Below, piece by piece: positions 43,636 through 57,427 of a stretch of 64,000 bases of DNA. Each line of letters begins with the position of its first letter. Within the stretch, counting starts at the first letter, position 1. The notes beneath the pieces are model-generated. The model made no database searches. It was not told the DNA's origin and saw nothing but the letters and a program-made list of their open reading frames with translations. The stretch lies in assembly GCF_019279795.1 (NCBI RefSeq), contig NC_056737.1, positions 1,192,126,965 to 1,192,190,964 of the forward strand, written 5' to 3'. The translations under genes and the position numbers were made by a program. The stretch is from Protopterus annectens (taxonomy: Eukaryota; Chordata; Ceratodontiformes; Protopteridae).

Positions 43636-46600
43636 AGAAAGATGAAATGTAAATGAATTTCATACCTATTTATGAAATAATTCAGTTACATACAAACCCA
43701 CTGCACAGGTACCAAAGCCCCAGCTCTGCCCCCAGTATTATAGCCACATCAATACAAGTATACTGAGTACAGTTTGTGCTACCAGCAGGTAATGAGATTC
43801 AGAAAGATGAAATGTAAATGAATTTCATACCTATTTATGAAATAATTCAGTTACATACAAACCCACTGCACAGCTACCAAAGCCCCAGCTCTGCCCCAGT
43901 ATTATAGCCACATCAATACAAGTATACTGAGTACAGTTTGTGCTACCAGCAGGTAATGAGATTCAGAAAGATGAAATGTAAATGAATTTCATACCTATTT
44001 ATGAAATAATTCAGTTACATACAAACCCACTGCACAGGTACCAAAGCCCCAGCTCTGCCCCAGTATTATAGCCACATCAATACAAGTATACTGAGTACAG
44101 TTTGTGCTACCAGCAGGTAATGAGATTCAGAAAGATGAAATGTAAATGAATTTCATACCTATTTATGAAATAATTCAGTTACATACAAACCCACTGCACA
44201 GGTACCAAAACCCCAGCTCTGCCCCAGTATTATAGCCACATCAATACAAGTATACTGAGTACAGTTTGTGCTACCAGCAGGTAATGAGATTCAGAAAGAT
44301 GAAATGTAAATGAATTTCATACCTATTTATGAAATAATTCAGTTACATACAAACCCACTGCACAGGTACCAAAGCCCCAGCTCTGCCCCCAGTATTATAG
44401 CCACATCAATACAAGTATACTGAGTACAGTTTGTGCTACCAGCAGGTAATGAGATTCAGAAAGATGAAATGTAAATGAATTTCATACCTATTTATGAAAT
44501 AATTCAGTTACATACAAACCCACTGCAAAGGTACCAAAGCCCCAGCTCTGCCCCCAGTATTATAGCCACATCAATACAAGTATACTGAGTACAGTTTGTG
44601 CTACCAGCAGGTAATGAGATTCAGAAAGATGAAATGTAAATGAATTTCATACCTATTTATGAAATAATTCAGTTACATACAAACCCACTGCACAGGTACC
44701 AAAGCCCCAGCTCTGCCCCCAGTATTATAGCCACATCAATACAAGTATACTGAGTACAGTTTGTGCTACCAGCAGGTAATGAGATTCAGAAAGATGAAAT
44801 GTAAATGAATTTCATACCTATTTATGAAATAATTCAGTTACATACAAACCCACTGCACAGCTACCAAAGCCCCAGCTCTGCCCCCAGTATTATAGCCACA
44901 TCAATACAAGTATACTGAGTACAGTTTGTGCTACCAGCAGGTAATGAGATTCAGAAAGATGAAATGTAAATGAATTTCATACCTATTTATGAAATAATTC
45001 AGTTACATACAAACCCACTGCACAGGTACCAAAGCCCCAGCTCTGCCCCCAGTATTATAGCCACATCAATACAAGTATACTGAGTACAGTTTGTGCTACC
45101 AGCAGGTAATGAGATTCAGAAAGATGAAATGTAAATGAATTTCATACCTATTTATGAAATAATTCAGTTACATACAAACCCACTGCACAGGTACCAAAGC
45201 CCCAGCTCTGCCCCCAGTATTATAGCCACATCAATACAAGTATACTGAGTACAGTTTGTGCTACCAGCAGGTAATGAGATTCAGAAAGATGAAATGTAAA
45301 TGAATTTCATACCTATTTATGAAATAATTCAGTTACATACAAACCCACTGCACAGGTACCAAAGCCCCAGCTCTGCCCCCAGTATTATAGCCACATCAAT
45401 ACAAGTATACTGAGTACAGTTTGTGCTACCAGCAGGTAATGAGATTCAGAAAGATGAAATGTAAATGAATTTCATACCTATTTATGAAATAATTCAGTTA
45501 CATACAAACCCACTGCACAGGTACCAAAGCCCCAGCTCTGCCCCAGTATTATAGCCACATCAATACAAGTATACTGAGTACAGTTTGTGCTACCAGCAGG
45601 TAATGAGATTCAGAAAGATGAAATGTAAATGAATTTCATACCTATTTATGAAATAATTCAGTTACATACAAACCCACTGCACAGGTACCAAAGCCCCAGC
45701 TCTGCCCCCAGTATTATAGCCACATCAATACAAGTATACTGAGTACAGTTTGTGCTACCAGCAGGTAATGAGATTCAGAAAGATGAAATGTAAATGAATT
45801 TCATACCTATTTATGAAATAATTCAGTTACATGCAAACCACTGCAAGGGTACCAAAGCTGCAGCTCTGCCCGCAGTATTATAGCCACATCAATACAAGTA
45901 TACTGAGTACAGTTTGTGCTACCAGCAGGTAATGAGATTCAGAAAGATGAAATGTAAATGAATTTCATACCTATTTATGAAATAATTCAGTTACATACAA
46001 ACCCACTGCACAGGTACCAAAGCCCCAGCTCTGCCCCCAGTATTATAGCCACATCAATACAAGTATACTGAGTACAGTTTGTGCTACCAGCAGGTAATGA
46101 GATTCAGAAAGATGAAATGTAAATGAATTTCATACCTATTTATGAAATAATTCAGTTACATACAAACCCACTGCACAGGTACCAAAGCCCCAGCTCTGCC
46201 CCCAGTATTATAGCCACATCAATACAAGTATACTGAGTACAGTTTGTGCTACCAGCAGGTAATGAGATTCAGAAAGATGAAATGTAAATGAATTTCATAC
46301 CTATTTATGGAATAATTCAGTTACATACAAACCCACTGCACAGGTACCAAAGCCCCAGCTCTGCCCCCAGTATTATAGCCACATCAATACAAGTATACTG
46401 AGTACAGTTTGTGCTACCAGCAGGTAATGAGATTCAGAAAGATGAAATGTAAATGAATTTCATACCTATTTATGAAATAATTCAGTTACATACAAACCCA
46501 CTGCACAGCTACCAAAGCCCCAGCTCTGCCCCCAGTATTATAGCCACATCAATACAAGTATACTGAGTACAGTTTGTGCTACCAGCAGGTAATGAGATTC

Positions 46601-49600
46601 AGAAAGATGAAATGTAAATGAATTTCATACCTATTTATGAAATAATTCAGTTACATACAAACCCACTGCAAAGGTACCAAAGCCCCAGCTCTGCCCCAGT
46701 ATTATAGCCACATCAATACAAGTATACTGAGTACAGTTTGTGCTACCAGCAGGTAATGAGATTCAGAAAGATGAAATGTAAATGAATTTCATACCTATTT
46801 ATGAAATAATTCAGTTACATACAAACCCACTGCACAGGTACCAAAGCCCCAGCTCTGCCCCCAGTATTATAGCCACATCAATACAAGTATACTGAGTACA
46901 GTTTGTGCTACCAGCAGGTAATGAGATTCAGAAAGATGAAATGTAAATGAATTTCATACCTATTTATGAAATAATTCAGTTACATACAAACCCACTGCAA
47001 AGGTACCAAAGCCCCAGCTCTGCCCCCAGTATTATAGCCACATCAATACAAGTATACTGAGTACAGTTTGTGCTACCAGCAGGTAATGAGATTCAGAAAG
47101 ATGAAATGTAAATGAATTTCATACCTATTTATGAAATAATTCAGTTACATACAAACCCACTGCAAAGGTACCAAAGCCCCAGCTCTGCCCCAGTATTATA
47201 GCCACATCAATACAAGTATACTGAGTACAGTTTGTGCTACCAGCAGGTAATGAGATTCAGAAAGATGAAATGTAAATGAATTTCATACCTATTTATGAAA
47301 TAATTCAGTTACATACAAACCCACTGCACAGGTACCAAAGCCCCAGCTCTGCCCCAGTATTATAGCCACATCAATACAAGTATACTGAGTACAGTTTGTG
47401 CTACCAGCAGGTAATGAGATTCAGAAAGATGAAATGTAAATGAATTTCATACCTATTTATGAAATAATTCAGTTACATACAAACCCACTGCACAGCTACC
47501 AAAGCCCCAGCTCTGCCCCAGTATTATAGCCACATCAATACAAGTATACTGAGTACAGTTTGTGCTACCAGCAGGTAATGAGATTCAGAAAGATGAAATG
47601 TAAATGAATTTCATACCTATTTATGAAATAATTCAGTTACATACAAACCCACTGCAAAGGTACCAAAGCCCCAGCTCTGCCCCCAGTATTATAGCCACAT
47701 CAATACAAGTATACTGAGTACAGTTTGTGCTACCAGCAGGTAATGAGATTCAGAAAGATGAAATGTAAATGAATTTCATACCTATTTATGAAATAATTCA
47801 GTTACATACAAACCCACTGCACAGCTACCAAAGCCCCAGCTCTGCCCCCAGTATTATAGCCACATCAATACAAGTATACTGAGTACAGTTTGTGCTACCA
47901 GCAGGTAATGAGATTCAGAAAGATGAAATGTAAATGAATTTCATACCTATTTATGAAATAATTCAGTTACATACAAACCCACTGCACAGGTACCAAAGCC
48001 CCAGCTCTGCCCCAGTATTATAGCCACATCAATACAAGTATACTGAGTACAGTTTGTGCTACCAGCAGGTAATGAGATTCAGAAAGATGAAATGTAAATG
48101 AATTTCATACCTATTTATGAAATAATTCAGTTACATACAAACCCACTGCACAGGTACCAAAGCCCCAGCTCTGCCCCAGTATTATAGCCACATCAATACA
48201 AGTATACTGAGTACAGTTTGTGCTACCAGCAGGTAATGAGATTCAGAAAGATGAAATGTAAATGAATTTCATACCTATTTATGAAATAATTCAGTTACAT
48301 ACAAACCCACTGCACAGGTACCAAAGCCCCAGCTCTGCCCCCAGTATTATAGCCACATCAATACAAGTATACTGAGTACAGTTTGTGCTACCAGCAGGTA
48401 ATGAGATTCAGAAAGATGAAATGTAAATGAATTTCATACATATTTATGGAATAATTCAGTTACATACAACCCCACGGCACAGGTACCAAAGCCCCAGCTC
48501 TGCCCCCAGTATTATAGCCACATCAATACAAGTATACTGAGTACAGTTTGTGCTACCAGCAGGTAATGAGATTCAGAAAGATGAAATGTAAATGAATTTC
48601 ATACCTATTTCTGGAATAATTCAGTTACATACAAACCCACTGCACAGCTACCAAAGCCCCAGCTCTGCCCCCAGTATTATAGCCACATCAATACAAGTAT
48701 ACTGAGTACAGTTTGTGCTACCAGCAGGTAATGAGATTCAGAAAGATGAAATGTAAATGAATTTCATACCTATTTATGAAATAATTCAGTTACATACAAA
48801 CCCACTGCACAGCTACCAAAGCCCCAGCTCTGCCCCCAGTATTATAGCCACATCAATACAAGTATACTGAGTACAGTTTGTGCTACCAGCAGGTAATGAG
48901 ATTCAGAAAGATGAAATGTAAATGAATTTCATACCTATTTATGAAATAATTCAGTTACATACAAACCCACTGCAAAGGTACCAAAGCCCCAGCTCTGCCC
49001 CAGTATTATAGCCACATCAATACAAGTATACTGAGTACAGTTTGTGCTACCAGCAGGTAATGAGATTCAGAAAGATGAAATGTAAATGAATTTCATACCT
49101 ATTTATGAAATAATTCAGTTACATACAAACCCACTGCAAAGGTACCAAAGCCCCAGCTCTGCCCCAGTATTATAGCCACATCAATACAAGTATACTGAGT
49201 ACAGTTTGTGCTACCAGCAGGTAATGAGATTCAGAAAGATGAAATGTAAATGAATTTCATACCTATTTATGAAATAATTCAGTTACATACAAACCCACTG
49301 CACAGCTACCAAAGCCCCAGCTCTGCCCCCAGTATTATAGCCACATCAATACAAGTATACTGAGTACAGTTTGTGCTACCAGCAGGTAATGAGATTCAGA
49401 AAGATGAAATGTAAATGAATTTCATACCTATTTATGAAATAATTCAGTTACATACAAACCCACTGCAAAGGTACCAAAGCCCCAGCTCTGCCCCAGTATT
49501 ATAGCCACATCAATACAAGTATACTGAGTACAGTTTGTGCTACCAGCAGGTAATGAGATTCAGAAAGATGAAATGTAAATGAATTTCATACCTATTTATG

Positions 49601-52552
49601 AAATAATTCAGTTACATACAAACCCACTGCACAGGTACCAAAGCCCCAGCTCTGCCCCCAGTATTATAGCCACATCAATACAAGTATACTGAGTACAGTT
49701 TGTGCTACCAGCAGGTAATGAGATTCAGAAAGATGAAATGTAAATGAATTTCATACCTATTTATGAAATAATTCAGTTACATACAAACCCACTGCACAGC
49801 TACCAAAGCCCCAGCTCTGCCCCCAGTATTATAGCCACATCAATACAAGTATACTGAGTACAGTTTGTGCTACCAGCAGGTAATGAGATTCAGAAAGATG
49901 AAATGTAAATGAATTTCATACCTATTTATGAAATAATTCAGTTACATACAAACCCACTGCACAGCTACCAAAGCCCCAGCTCTGCCCCCAGTATTATAGC
50001 CACATCAATACAAGTATACTGAGTACAGTTTGTGCTACCAGCAGGTAATGAGATTCAGAAAGATGAAATGTAAATGAATTTCATACCTATTTATGAAATA
50101 ATTCAGTTACATACAAACCCACTGCACAGGTACCAAAGCCCCAGCTCTGCCCCAGTATTATAGCCACATCAATACAAGTATACTGAGTACAGTTTGTGCT
50201 ACCAGCAGGTAATGAGATTCAGAAAGATGAAATGTAAATGAATTTCATACCTATTTATGAAATAATTCAGTTACATACAAACCCACTGCACAGCTACCAA
50301 AGCCCCAGCTCTGCCCCAGTATTATAGCCACATCAATACAAGTATACTGAGTACAGTTTGTGCTACCAGCAGGTAATGAGATTCAGAAAGATGAAATGTA
50401 AATTAATTTCATACCTATTTATGAAATAATTCAGTTACATACAAACCCACTGCAAAGGTACCAAAGCCCCAGCTCTGCCCCAGTATTATAGCCACATCAA
50501 TACAAGTATACTGAGTACAGTTTGTGCTACCAGCAGGTAATGAGATTCAGAAAGATGAAATGTAAATGAATTTCATACCTATTTATGGAATAATTCAGTT
50601 ACATACAAACCCACTGCACAGGTACCAAAGCCCCAGCTCTGCCCCCAGTATTATAGCCACATCAATACAAGTATACTGAGTACAGTTTGTGCTACCAGCA
50701 GGTAATGAGATTCAGAAAGATGAAATGTAAATGAATTTCATACCTATTTATGGAATAATTCAGTTACATACAAACCCACTGCAAAGGTACCAAAGCCCCA
50801 GCTCTGCCCCAGTATTATAGCCACATCAATACAAGTATACTGAGTACAGTTTGTGCTACCAGCAGGTAATGAGATTCAGAAAGATGAAATGTAAATGAAT
50901 TTCATACCTATTTATGAAATAATTCAGTTACATACAAACCCACTGCAAAGGTACCAAAGCCCCAGCTCTGCCCCCAGTATTATAGCCACATCAATACAAG
51001 TATACTGAGTACAGTTTGTGCTACCAGCAGGTAATGAGATTCAGAAAGATGAAATGTAAATGAATTTCATACCTATTTATGAAATAATTCAGTTACATAC
51101 AAACCCACTGCACAGCTACCAAAGCCCCAGCTCTGCCCCCAGTATTATAGCCACATCAATACAAGTATACTGAGTACAGTTTGTGCTACCAGCAGGTAAT
51201 GAGATTCAGAAAGATGAAATGTAAATGAATTTCATACCTATTTATGAAATAATTCAGTTACATACAAACCCACTGCAAAGGTACCAAAGCCCCAGCTCTG
51301 CCCCCAGTATTATAGCCACATCAATACAAGTATACTGAGTACAGTTTGTGCTACCAGCAGGTAATGAGATTCAGAAAGATGAAATGTAAATGAATTTCAT
51401 ACCTATTTATGGAATAATTCAGTTACATACAAACCCACTGCACAGGTACCAAAGCCCCAGCTCTGCCCCCAGTATTATAGCCACATCAATACAAGTATAC
51501 TGAGTACAGTTTGTGCTACCAGCAGGTAATGAGATTCAGAAAGATGAAATGTAAATGAATTTCATACCTATTTATGAAATAATTCAGTTACATACAAACC
51601 CACTGCACAGCTACCAAAGCCCCAGCTCTGCCCCCAGTATTATAGCCACATCAATACAAGTATACTGAGTACAGTTTGTGCTACCAGCAGGTAATGAGAT
51701 TCAGAAAGATGAAATGTAAATGAATTTCATACCTATTTATGAAATAATTCAGTTACATACAAACCCACTGCACAGCTACCAAAGCCCCAGCTCTGCCCCC
51801 AGTATTATAGCCACATCAATACAAGTATACTGAGTACAGTTTGTGCTACCAGCAGGTAATGAGATTCAGAAAGATGAAATGTAAATGAATTTCATACCTA
51901 TTTATGAAATAATTCAGTTACATACAAACCCACTGCACAGGTACCAAAGCCCCAGCTCTGCCCCCAGTATTATAGCCACATCAATACAAGTATACTGAGT
52001 ACAGTTTGTGCTACCAGCAGGTAATGAGATTCAGAAAGATGAAATGTAAATGAATTTCATACCTATTTATGAAATAATTCAGTTACATACAAACCCACTG
52101 CACAGCTACCAAAGCCCCAGCTCTGCCCCCAGTATTATAGCCACATCAATACAAGTATACTGAGTACAGTTTGTGCTACCAGCAGGTAATGAGATTCAGA
52201 AAGATGAAATGTAAATGAATTTCATACCTATTCATGGAATAATTCAGTTACATACAAACCCACTGCAAAGGTTCCAATGCCCAAGCTCTGCCCCCAGTAT
52301 TATAGCCACATCAATACAAGTATACTAAGTACAGTTTGTGCTATCAGCAGGTAATGAGATTCAGAAAGATGAAATGTCAATGAATTTCTTATCTATTTAT
52401 GAAATAATTCAGTTACATACAAACCCACTGCACAGCTTCCAAAGCCCCAGCTCTGCCCCCAGTATTATAGCCACATCAATACAAGTATATTGAGTACAGT
52501 TTGTTCTACCAGCAGGTAATGAGATACAGAAAGATGAAATGTAAATGAATTT
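43636..52552. repeat. Satellite B, about 54 copies of a ~165-bp monomer, highly uniform
   Basis: AGAAAGATGAAATGTAAATG recurs at 43636, 43801, 43965 and onward at 164-165 bp. Length differences come mainly from GCCCC versus GCCCCC before AGTATTATAGCC. Recurrent variants are GCACAGGTACC, GCACAGCTACC and GCAAAGGTACC, plus TATGAAATAATT or TATGGAATAATT. Uniformity is very high until about 52230, where the last two monomers show several changes next to the LINE. The monomer has essentially no CpG, no intact ORF and no visible CENP-B-box-like motif. Confidence 0.97.
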
Positions 52553-53299
52553 CATTTATTTTTTATTTTATTTATTTTACATTTGTTGACCGGGCTAGTC
52601 CAACTGGATACATGTCCATTTTCAGTGGAGGCCCGAGGAGAAAAGCTCCACTATCTAATGCATAATAACAAAAATACATTCAAAGTACATAGGTAATTTA
52701 AGACACAACTAAAACAGGCATTTAAAATTACATAGGGAATTAAGACACAAGTAAAACAGGCATATAGGCTTTCCTTTCAGTAAGTTCAAAAAGGTGAATA
52801 CAGAGACTATCAAATTTCTACAGTACAGGTCATACTACATAGGTAATTTGAGATTCAACTAAAACAGGCATTCATAATTACATAGGGAATTTAAGACGCA
52901 ACTAAAACAGGCATTTAGGCTATCTTTTCAGTAAGTTCAAAAGGTGAAAACAGAGACCATCAAATTTCTTCAGTACAGGTATATAAAATGTGAGACAGAA
53001 ATAATTAAGTAGTTTAAAAGCAAAAGATAGAGTTACTAGAAAATTTTAGTTTGAAGTTGAGAGAGTCAATTTCTTAGGTAGAGATGAAAAATAAAATGGA
53101 GAAATAGAGTTGGGAGACAGTGCAAAGGATGCAGGAGAAGGTAGGAGGTACGTGATCAGCTAGGGTTATTGCAAGAGCAAAGCCAGTGATTGGTTAGAAA
53201 ATGTTTCAGTTGAGTTTTAAATAGTGTGATAGAAGTTTGGGCTAAGAGGTCTGTAGGAAGTTGATTCCAAATTTTACCAACTGAGTTGGAAAATATCGA

Positions 53300-56200
53300 G
53301 TCACCTGCTGTATTCTTTGATAGAGAGGTTTGAATCAGTATTTTATTGGAAGAGCGTAGGGTTTTAGGTTGTTATAGGGTTTTATCAGAGGGTGGAGCAT
53401 TGGTATCTTTTCTGGGTGGTGAAGGGCTTTATGGGCAGTTGTAAGCTGATAGTATTGAATTAGGTGAGGTAACTCCAGCCACCCTAGGTTAAGGAGGTTC
53501 AGGCAGTGATGTGTTTTATATGGAGAGGCAGTGGCAAATTTGGCAATGTTGTTATAGGCTGTTGTAAGCCTATTGATGTTATGTTTAGAAAGATTAGTAT
53601 ATATGGGGATGCATATAGTAGAGTAGAGATAAGATATGTTCTGGCTATGGTAGTTCTTGCTTCAGGAGTTAAGAAAGATTTGATTCTGTAGAGAGAACCT
53701 AATTTTTGTTAGTTGCTTTTATGATAGAGTTGATATGAAAATCAAATTTTAGTAGGTTGTCGATAGTAACTCCTAGAAGTTTGGTTGTTTGGTCAGGAGA
53801 GATAAGGGTGCCATTGTTAGAAGTAAGTGTGAAACTAATAGGGGGAGACAGGTGTGTGGGTGAGAAGAGGAGAAGTTTAGTTTTCTTAGGGTTTAAGAGA
53901 AGGCAGTGATTGGAGAACAATTGTTCTATGGTGGTAAAAGTTTTTTGAGTAAGTGAGTGGAGGTCAGCTTGGGTTGTGGCAGAGCAGATGATGGTGGTGT
54001 CATCGGCATACTGAATGCAAGTAGTTAGTGGGGTGGCTAGATACAGGTCGTTAATAAAGATGGAAAATAAAAGAGGACCTAAGATGGAGCCCTGAGGTAC
54101 TCCTAAAGTGGTAGGGAGAAGTTCGGAAAGATTGTTGTTCCATAAAACAGATTGTTTCCGATTCTGAAGATAGGAAGTAAACCAGCTTAAAGCAAGATTA
54201 TTGAGAGAGAGAGAGATTTTAAACAATGTAGGAGGAGTTGGTGATTCACCATGTCAAAGGCTTTTGACAGGTCTACAAAGAATGCAGATGAAAGAAGATT
54301 GTTATTCCGGTTTATATTAATGGAGTCTATGAAGGATAATAAGGCTGTTGTGGTGCTATGGTAGGGACGAAAGCCATGTTGGCAAGTAGCTAGAAGGTTA
54401 TTAGATAGGAGGTGATTTAAAAGCTGTTTGTGGATGCATTTCTCCATTATTTTAGCAATAGGAGATAGCAGTGCTATAGGGCGGTAGTTCGAGTACTCAA
54501 ATAAATTGCCCCCTTTGAAGAGAGGGATGATGTGGGAGATTTTCCAGAGTGAAGGTATAGTACTTTCTTTTATGGTTCTGTTGATTAGAATAGAGATAGG
54601 GTAGGCAATAGCTTTAGCACCTAGCTGGAGATATTCATCTGGCAATTTGTCAGCTGAGGGGGTTGAGGGTTTGAGTTTCTGAAGTAAATTAAGAATATAG
54701 GAAGTAGGTATGGGTTTAAGTTGAAATAGAGGTGGAGTGCAGTTAGTATAACCTAGTAAAGAGGGGTCAGGGCTTTGTTGGTTGGCCAGTTTAAGTATGG
54801 TTGAAGTAAAGAAGTAATTGAATGCGTTAGCTGTTTGTAGAGGAGAGTCAGGGCAGGAGCCTAGTGGGTTGGGAGTTTCAACCTTGCCGGGGGATAGTAG
54901 TGAGTTAATTGATTTCCAAAATTTTTGTGGTTGGCAGTGGGAGGATTGCTGTAGCTTGGTGTAATAGTTCCTTTTATCTTGTTTGATAGCAAGCTTAGTC
55001 TTGTTCCTTTTTTGTTTGAAGCTAAGGTGATCAAAAGAGTCTTTTGTGGTTCTCCATTTAGTCCAAGCTTTATTCTTACTAAGGATAAGTTGTTTGGTGT
55101 TGGTTGTTAGCCATTGAGCTGTCTTAGATTTCATTCGTATAGAACGGATGGGGGCATGATGATCGAGAATAGTAAGAAAGGTATTATTAAAGTGGTTAAC
55201 AGCTTCATCTATTGGGAGAGTTTTAGAGGTGACCAGTTAATCAAACTGAGTTCGTTTTGAAACTGCTGAAGGTTAAAATGTTTTTGCTGCTTGAGATGAG
55301 CGAATTAGGGAGGTGTTGTTAGATGAGTTTTGTGCCTAATGATGTATGTGAGAGAGTGGTCGCTAAGGTCGTCTGGGAGGGTACCTGTTGAATACATTTG
55401 TTGGGGACTATTAGTCAAGATCCAGTCGAGAATGGTTTCTTTGTTATTGTTTTTATTTGTTCTAGTTGTGGAGTTAATGGTTTGATGGAATCCATGCAGG
55501 TTAATAATGGTAGACGGATTAGTTTGTTTGCACATGTTCCAATCAATCAATATTAAGTCGCCTAGTAGTATTGTTTCTTGAAGGAGATTAATTGAAAACC
55601 AGTTTAGTAGGTCTTCTAATATGGGGAATTGTTGCCTGGGGGAAGATAAGTGCAGATAATATTAATAGTTTTGTGTGAGTTTAGGGAGAGTTTGGAAATA
55701 ATCATTTCAACATTAGAGTCATGTGGTGGGGTAAGGGCTGATTTACTTATTTCCAGTCCAGTTTTGAAGAGTATAGCTACTCCTCCACCTTTTTTGTTAA
55801 GACGATCTTGTCTTAGGATGTTATAGCCAGGGGGGATAATTTCATTATCTTTTATTTTGGGTTTAAGCCAGGTTTCAGTAAGACAGAGAATGTCAAACTG
55901 TTGGACTTCTAGTAGGGCATGAAGAGCAGGAAGTTTGTTACATACGCTACGGATGTTAAGATGAGCTATTGTGAGAGATTTGGGAGGTTTAGTTTGTGGT
56001 GTAGACATAGGTTTCATAGTTTGGGAATTAGGGGATGGTATGTCTGTGTTTGGGCCTGGGTTGGGGTGGATGTCCCCATCAATTAATGATAAACCATGAA
56101 TAAGGTTAGTTACTTGTGAGGTTTTGATGCTGTGCAAGTGTTTTGTGAGTCGAAGAAAAAGGTATTTGATGTGTGAGAGACAATGATATTTAGGTTCAAG

Positions 56201-56383
56201 ATATGAGTTGCTGTATATGGGACTGTGATGGGTTGTGAGTGTAGTTGGGGGGGTAGCTAGGGTATGTTTGTGTGGAGTACAAAAGGTAGGATTTAAAGGT
56301 TGCTCATGGTAGGTTATGAGGTAGGTAAAGGTAAGAATAGTTAGAAGAGTTAGTAGTAGGAGAGGAAGGTGAGTGTAGGACAT
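53300..56383 (-). pseudogene. Family L ORF: hydrophobic N-terminus, 2A-like motif, endonuclease, RT
   Basis: The 56383-55616 part starts with a hydrophobic helix (LPLLLLTLLTILTFTYLI, residues 6-23) and reaches DGDIHPNPGP (about residues 104-113). Then comes the endonuclease with AHLNIRS, LTETWLK and GGGVAILF. After a frameshift near 55618, 55550-55305 has ILDWILTN and LSDHSLTY; the GDFN motif is altered. In 55134-54187 are HIIPLFKGG, SNYRPIALLSPI, QHGFRPYHSTTTALLSF and DLSKAFDMVNH. After a frame change near 54200, 54226-53699 has TLGVPQGSILGPLLF, QYADDTTIICS with both aspartates, and KLLGVTIDN. A stop at 53699 is followed by decayed C-terminal sequence to about 53300. It is clearly inactive but far better kept than the copy at 11042-13862. 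Confidence 0.9.
56053..56085 (-). other. 2A-like motif (GDIHPNPGP) in the family L ORF
   Basis: Reads DGDIHPNPGP, close to the D(V/I)ExNPGP consensus of 2A ribosome-skipping peptides except for His in place of Glu. The old copy has the same motif at 13932-13961 with Pro to Leu in NPGP. Confidence 0.65.
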
Positions 56384-57427
56384 GTTGAGATGAGTGGGGA
56401 TTGTATACAGTAGGTATGTGTTCAGAGAGGGAAAGGGTGGGTGTGGGAGTGGACTGCTATGGAGTGGGTGGAGAGAAGAATATGTTCTGATTGGCTAGGG
56501 AATGTGGTGGGTGTGGTTATGCGAGGATAAATGTAAAGGTCCCAGGGGCGGGTGGAATTTGGGGGCAGGGAGGGGAGCAGAGAGAGCCCGAAGGGCGAAC
56601 GGAGCAGGCAGAGCCAAAGGAGTAGGAAATTGCTGAGAGGAAACAATCAGCCAGGTATAATAACAGCAGGTAACAATGGCAGATCAGAAGTCAGGAATCA
56701 GAAAAATGAATACTAGTTGTATAAATCCAATTACAGCAAAAAGTAAGTATTACTTTACAAATCTGAACACTTTTAAAAGAAATTCCTGAGGTCTAATGGC
56801 TTACCGGCTAGCAGAATGTAATTGCTGAAGAGCACTTGTGTCCTGGTGGGAGACTAGAAAGTTAAAGATGGCTCCATGCTCAGCAGGATTCTAATATAGA
56901 CTTTGTATTGGGGGATGGTGATAGCACAAGGGGTGTAAACCAGGTGGAATGCAAAGAAACCAGAGAGGCAATCAGTGAAAATCAGTGAAGGCCTCAGAGA
57001 GGGTAAGTAATAATTCAAACTACCTGTAAAGTGAAGGAGAGAAGAGACAGCAAAGTTTATTAAGGTTGGGAGTGTGTCGTTACATTGACTTGCTGATTAG
57101 TAACTAGTTTGTGCACAGATTAGAGTAGGGAGATACATTAGCAATGATAGAGATGCAAATAAGCAGGTGATCCTCCAAGTGATACAAACTAAGGCAGAAA
57201 GAACTGAGAGGGCTGCTTGATGGTTAATTTAATTTAGTCACAGGGATGTGAATTAAAATCTATACTGTCTATTGGACAGTTAGGATTACTGTACTATCGG
57301 GGGGGGGGGGCACAAGGCTACAACAGTCAGTTTTATTAGCAAGCTGAGAACTACTAAGAAATACTGCTAATGTAATAGCTTCACTCTCATAAAACATACA
57401 AGTAGAATGCCTGGGTGGACTGACCCT
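56384..57427 (-). promoter_or_regulatory. Family L 5' UTR / presumed promoter region
   Basis: Non-coding sequence upstream of the ORF, flanked by the ORF on one side and 112-bp repeats on the other. It includes a GC-richer patch (56540-56610) near the ORF and a run of 12 G at 57299-57310. A 74-codon ORF (56646-56422) has no known motif. That this belongs to the LINE is inferred from its position inside the satellite interruption. Confidence 0.5.

Noticed and set aside
43041..43663. ORFs of about 190-200 codons across the gap, and similar ones at 62427-63112
   Set aside because: They are open only because N was translated as X.
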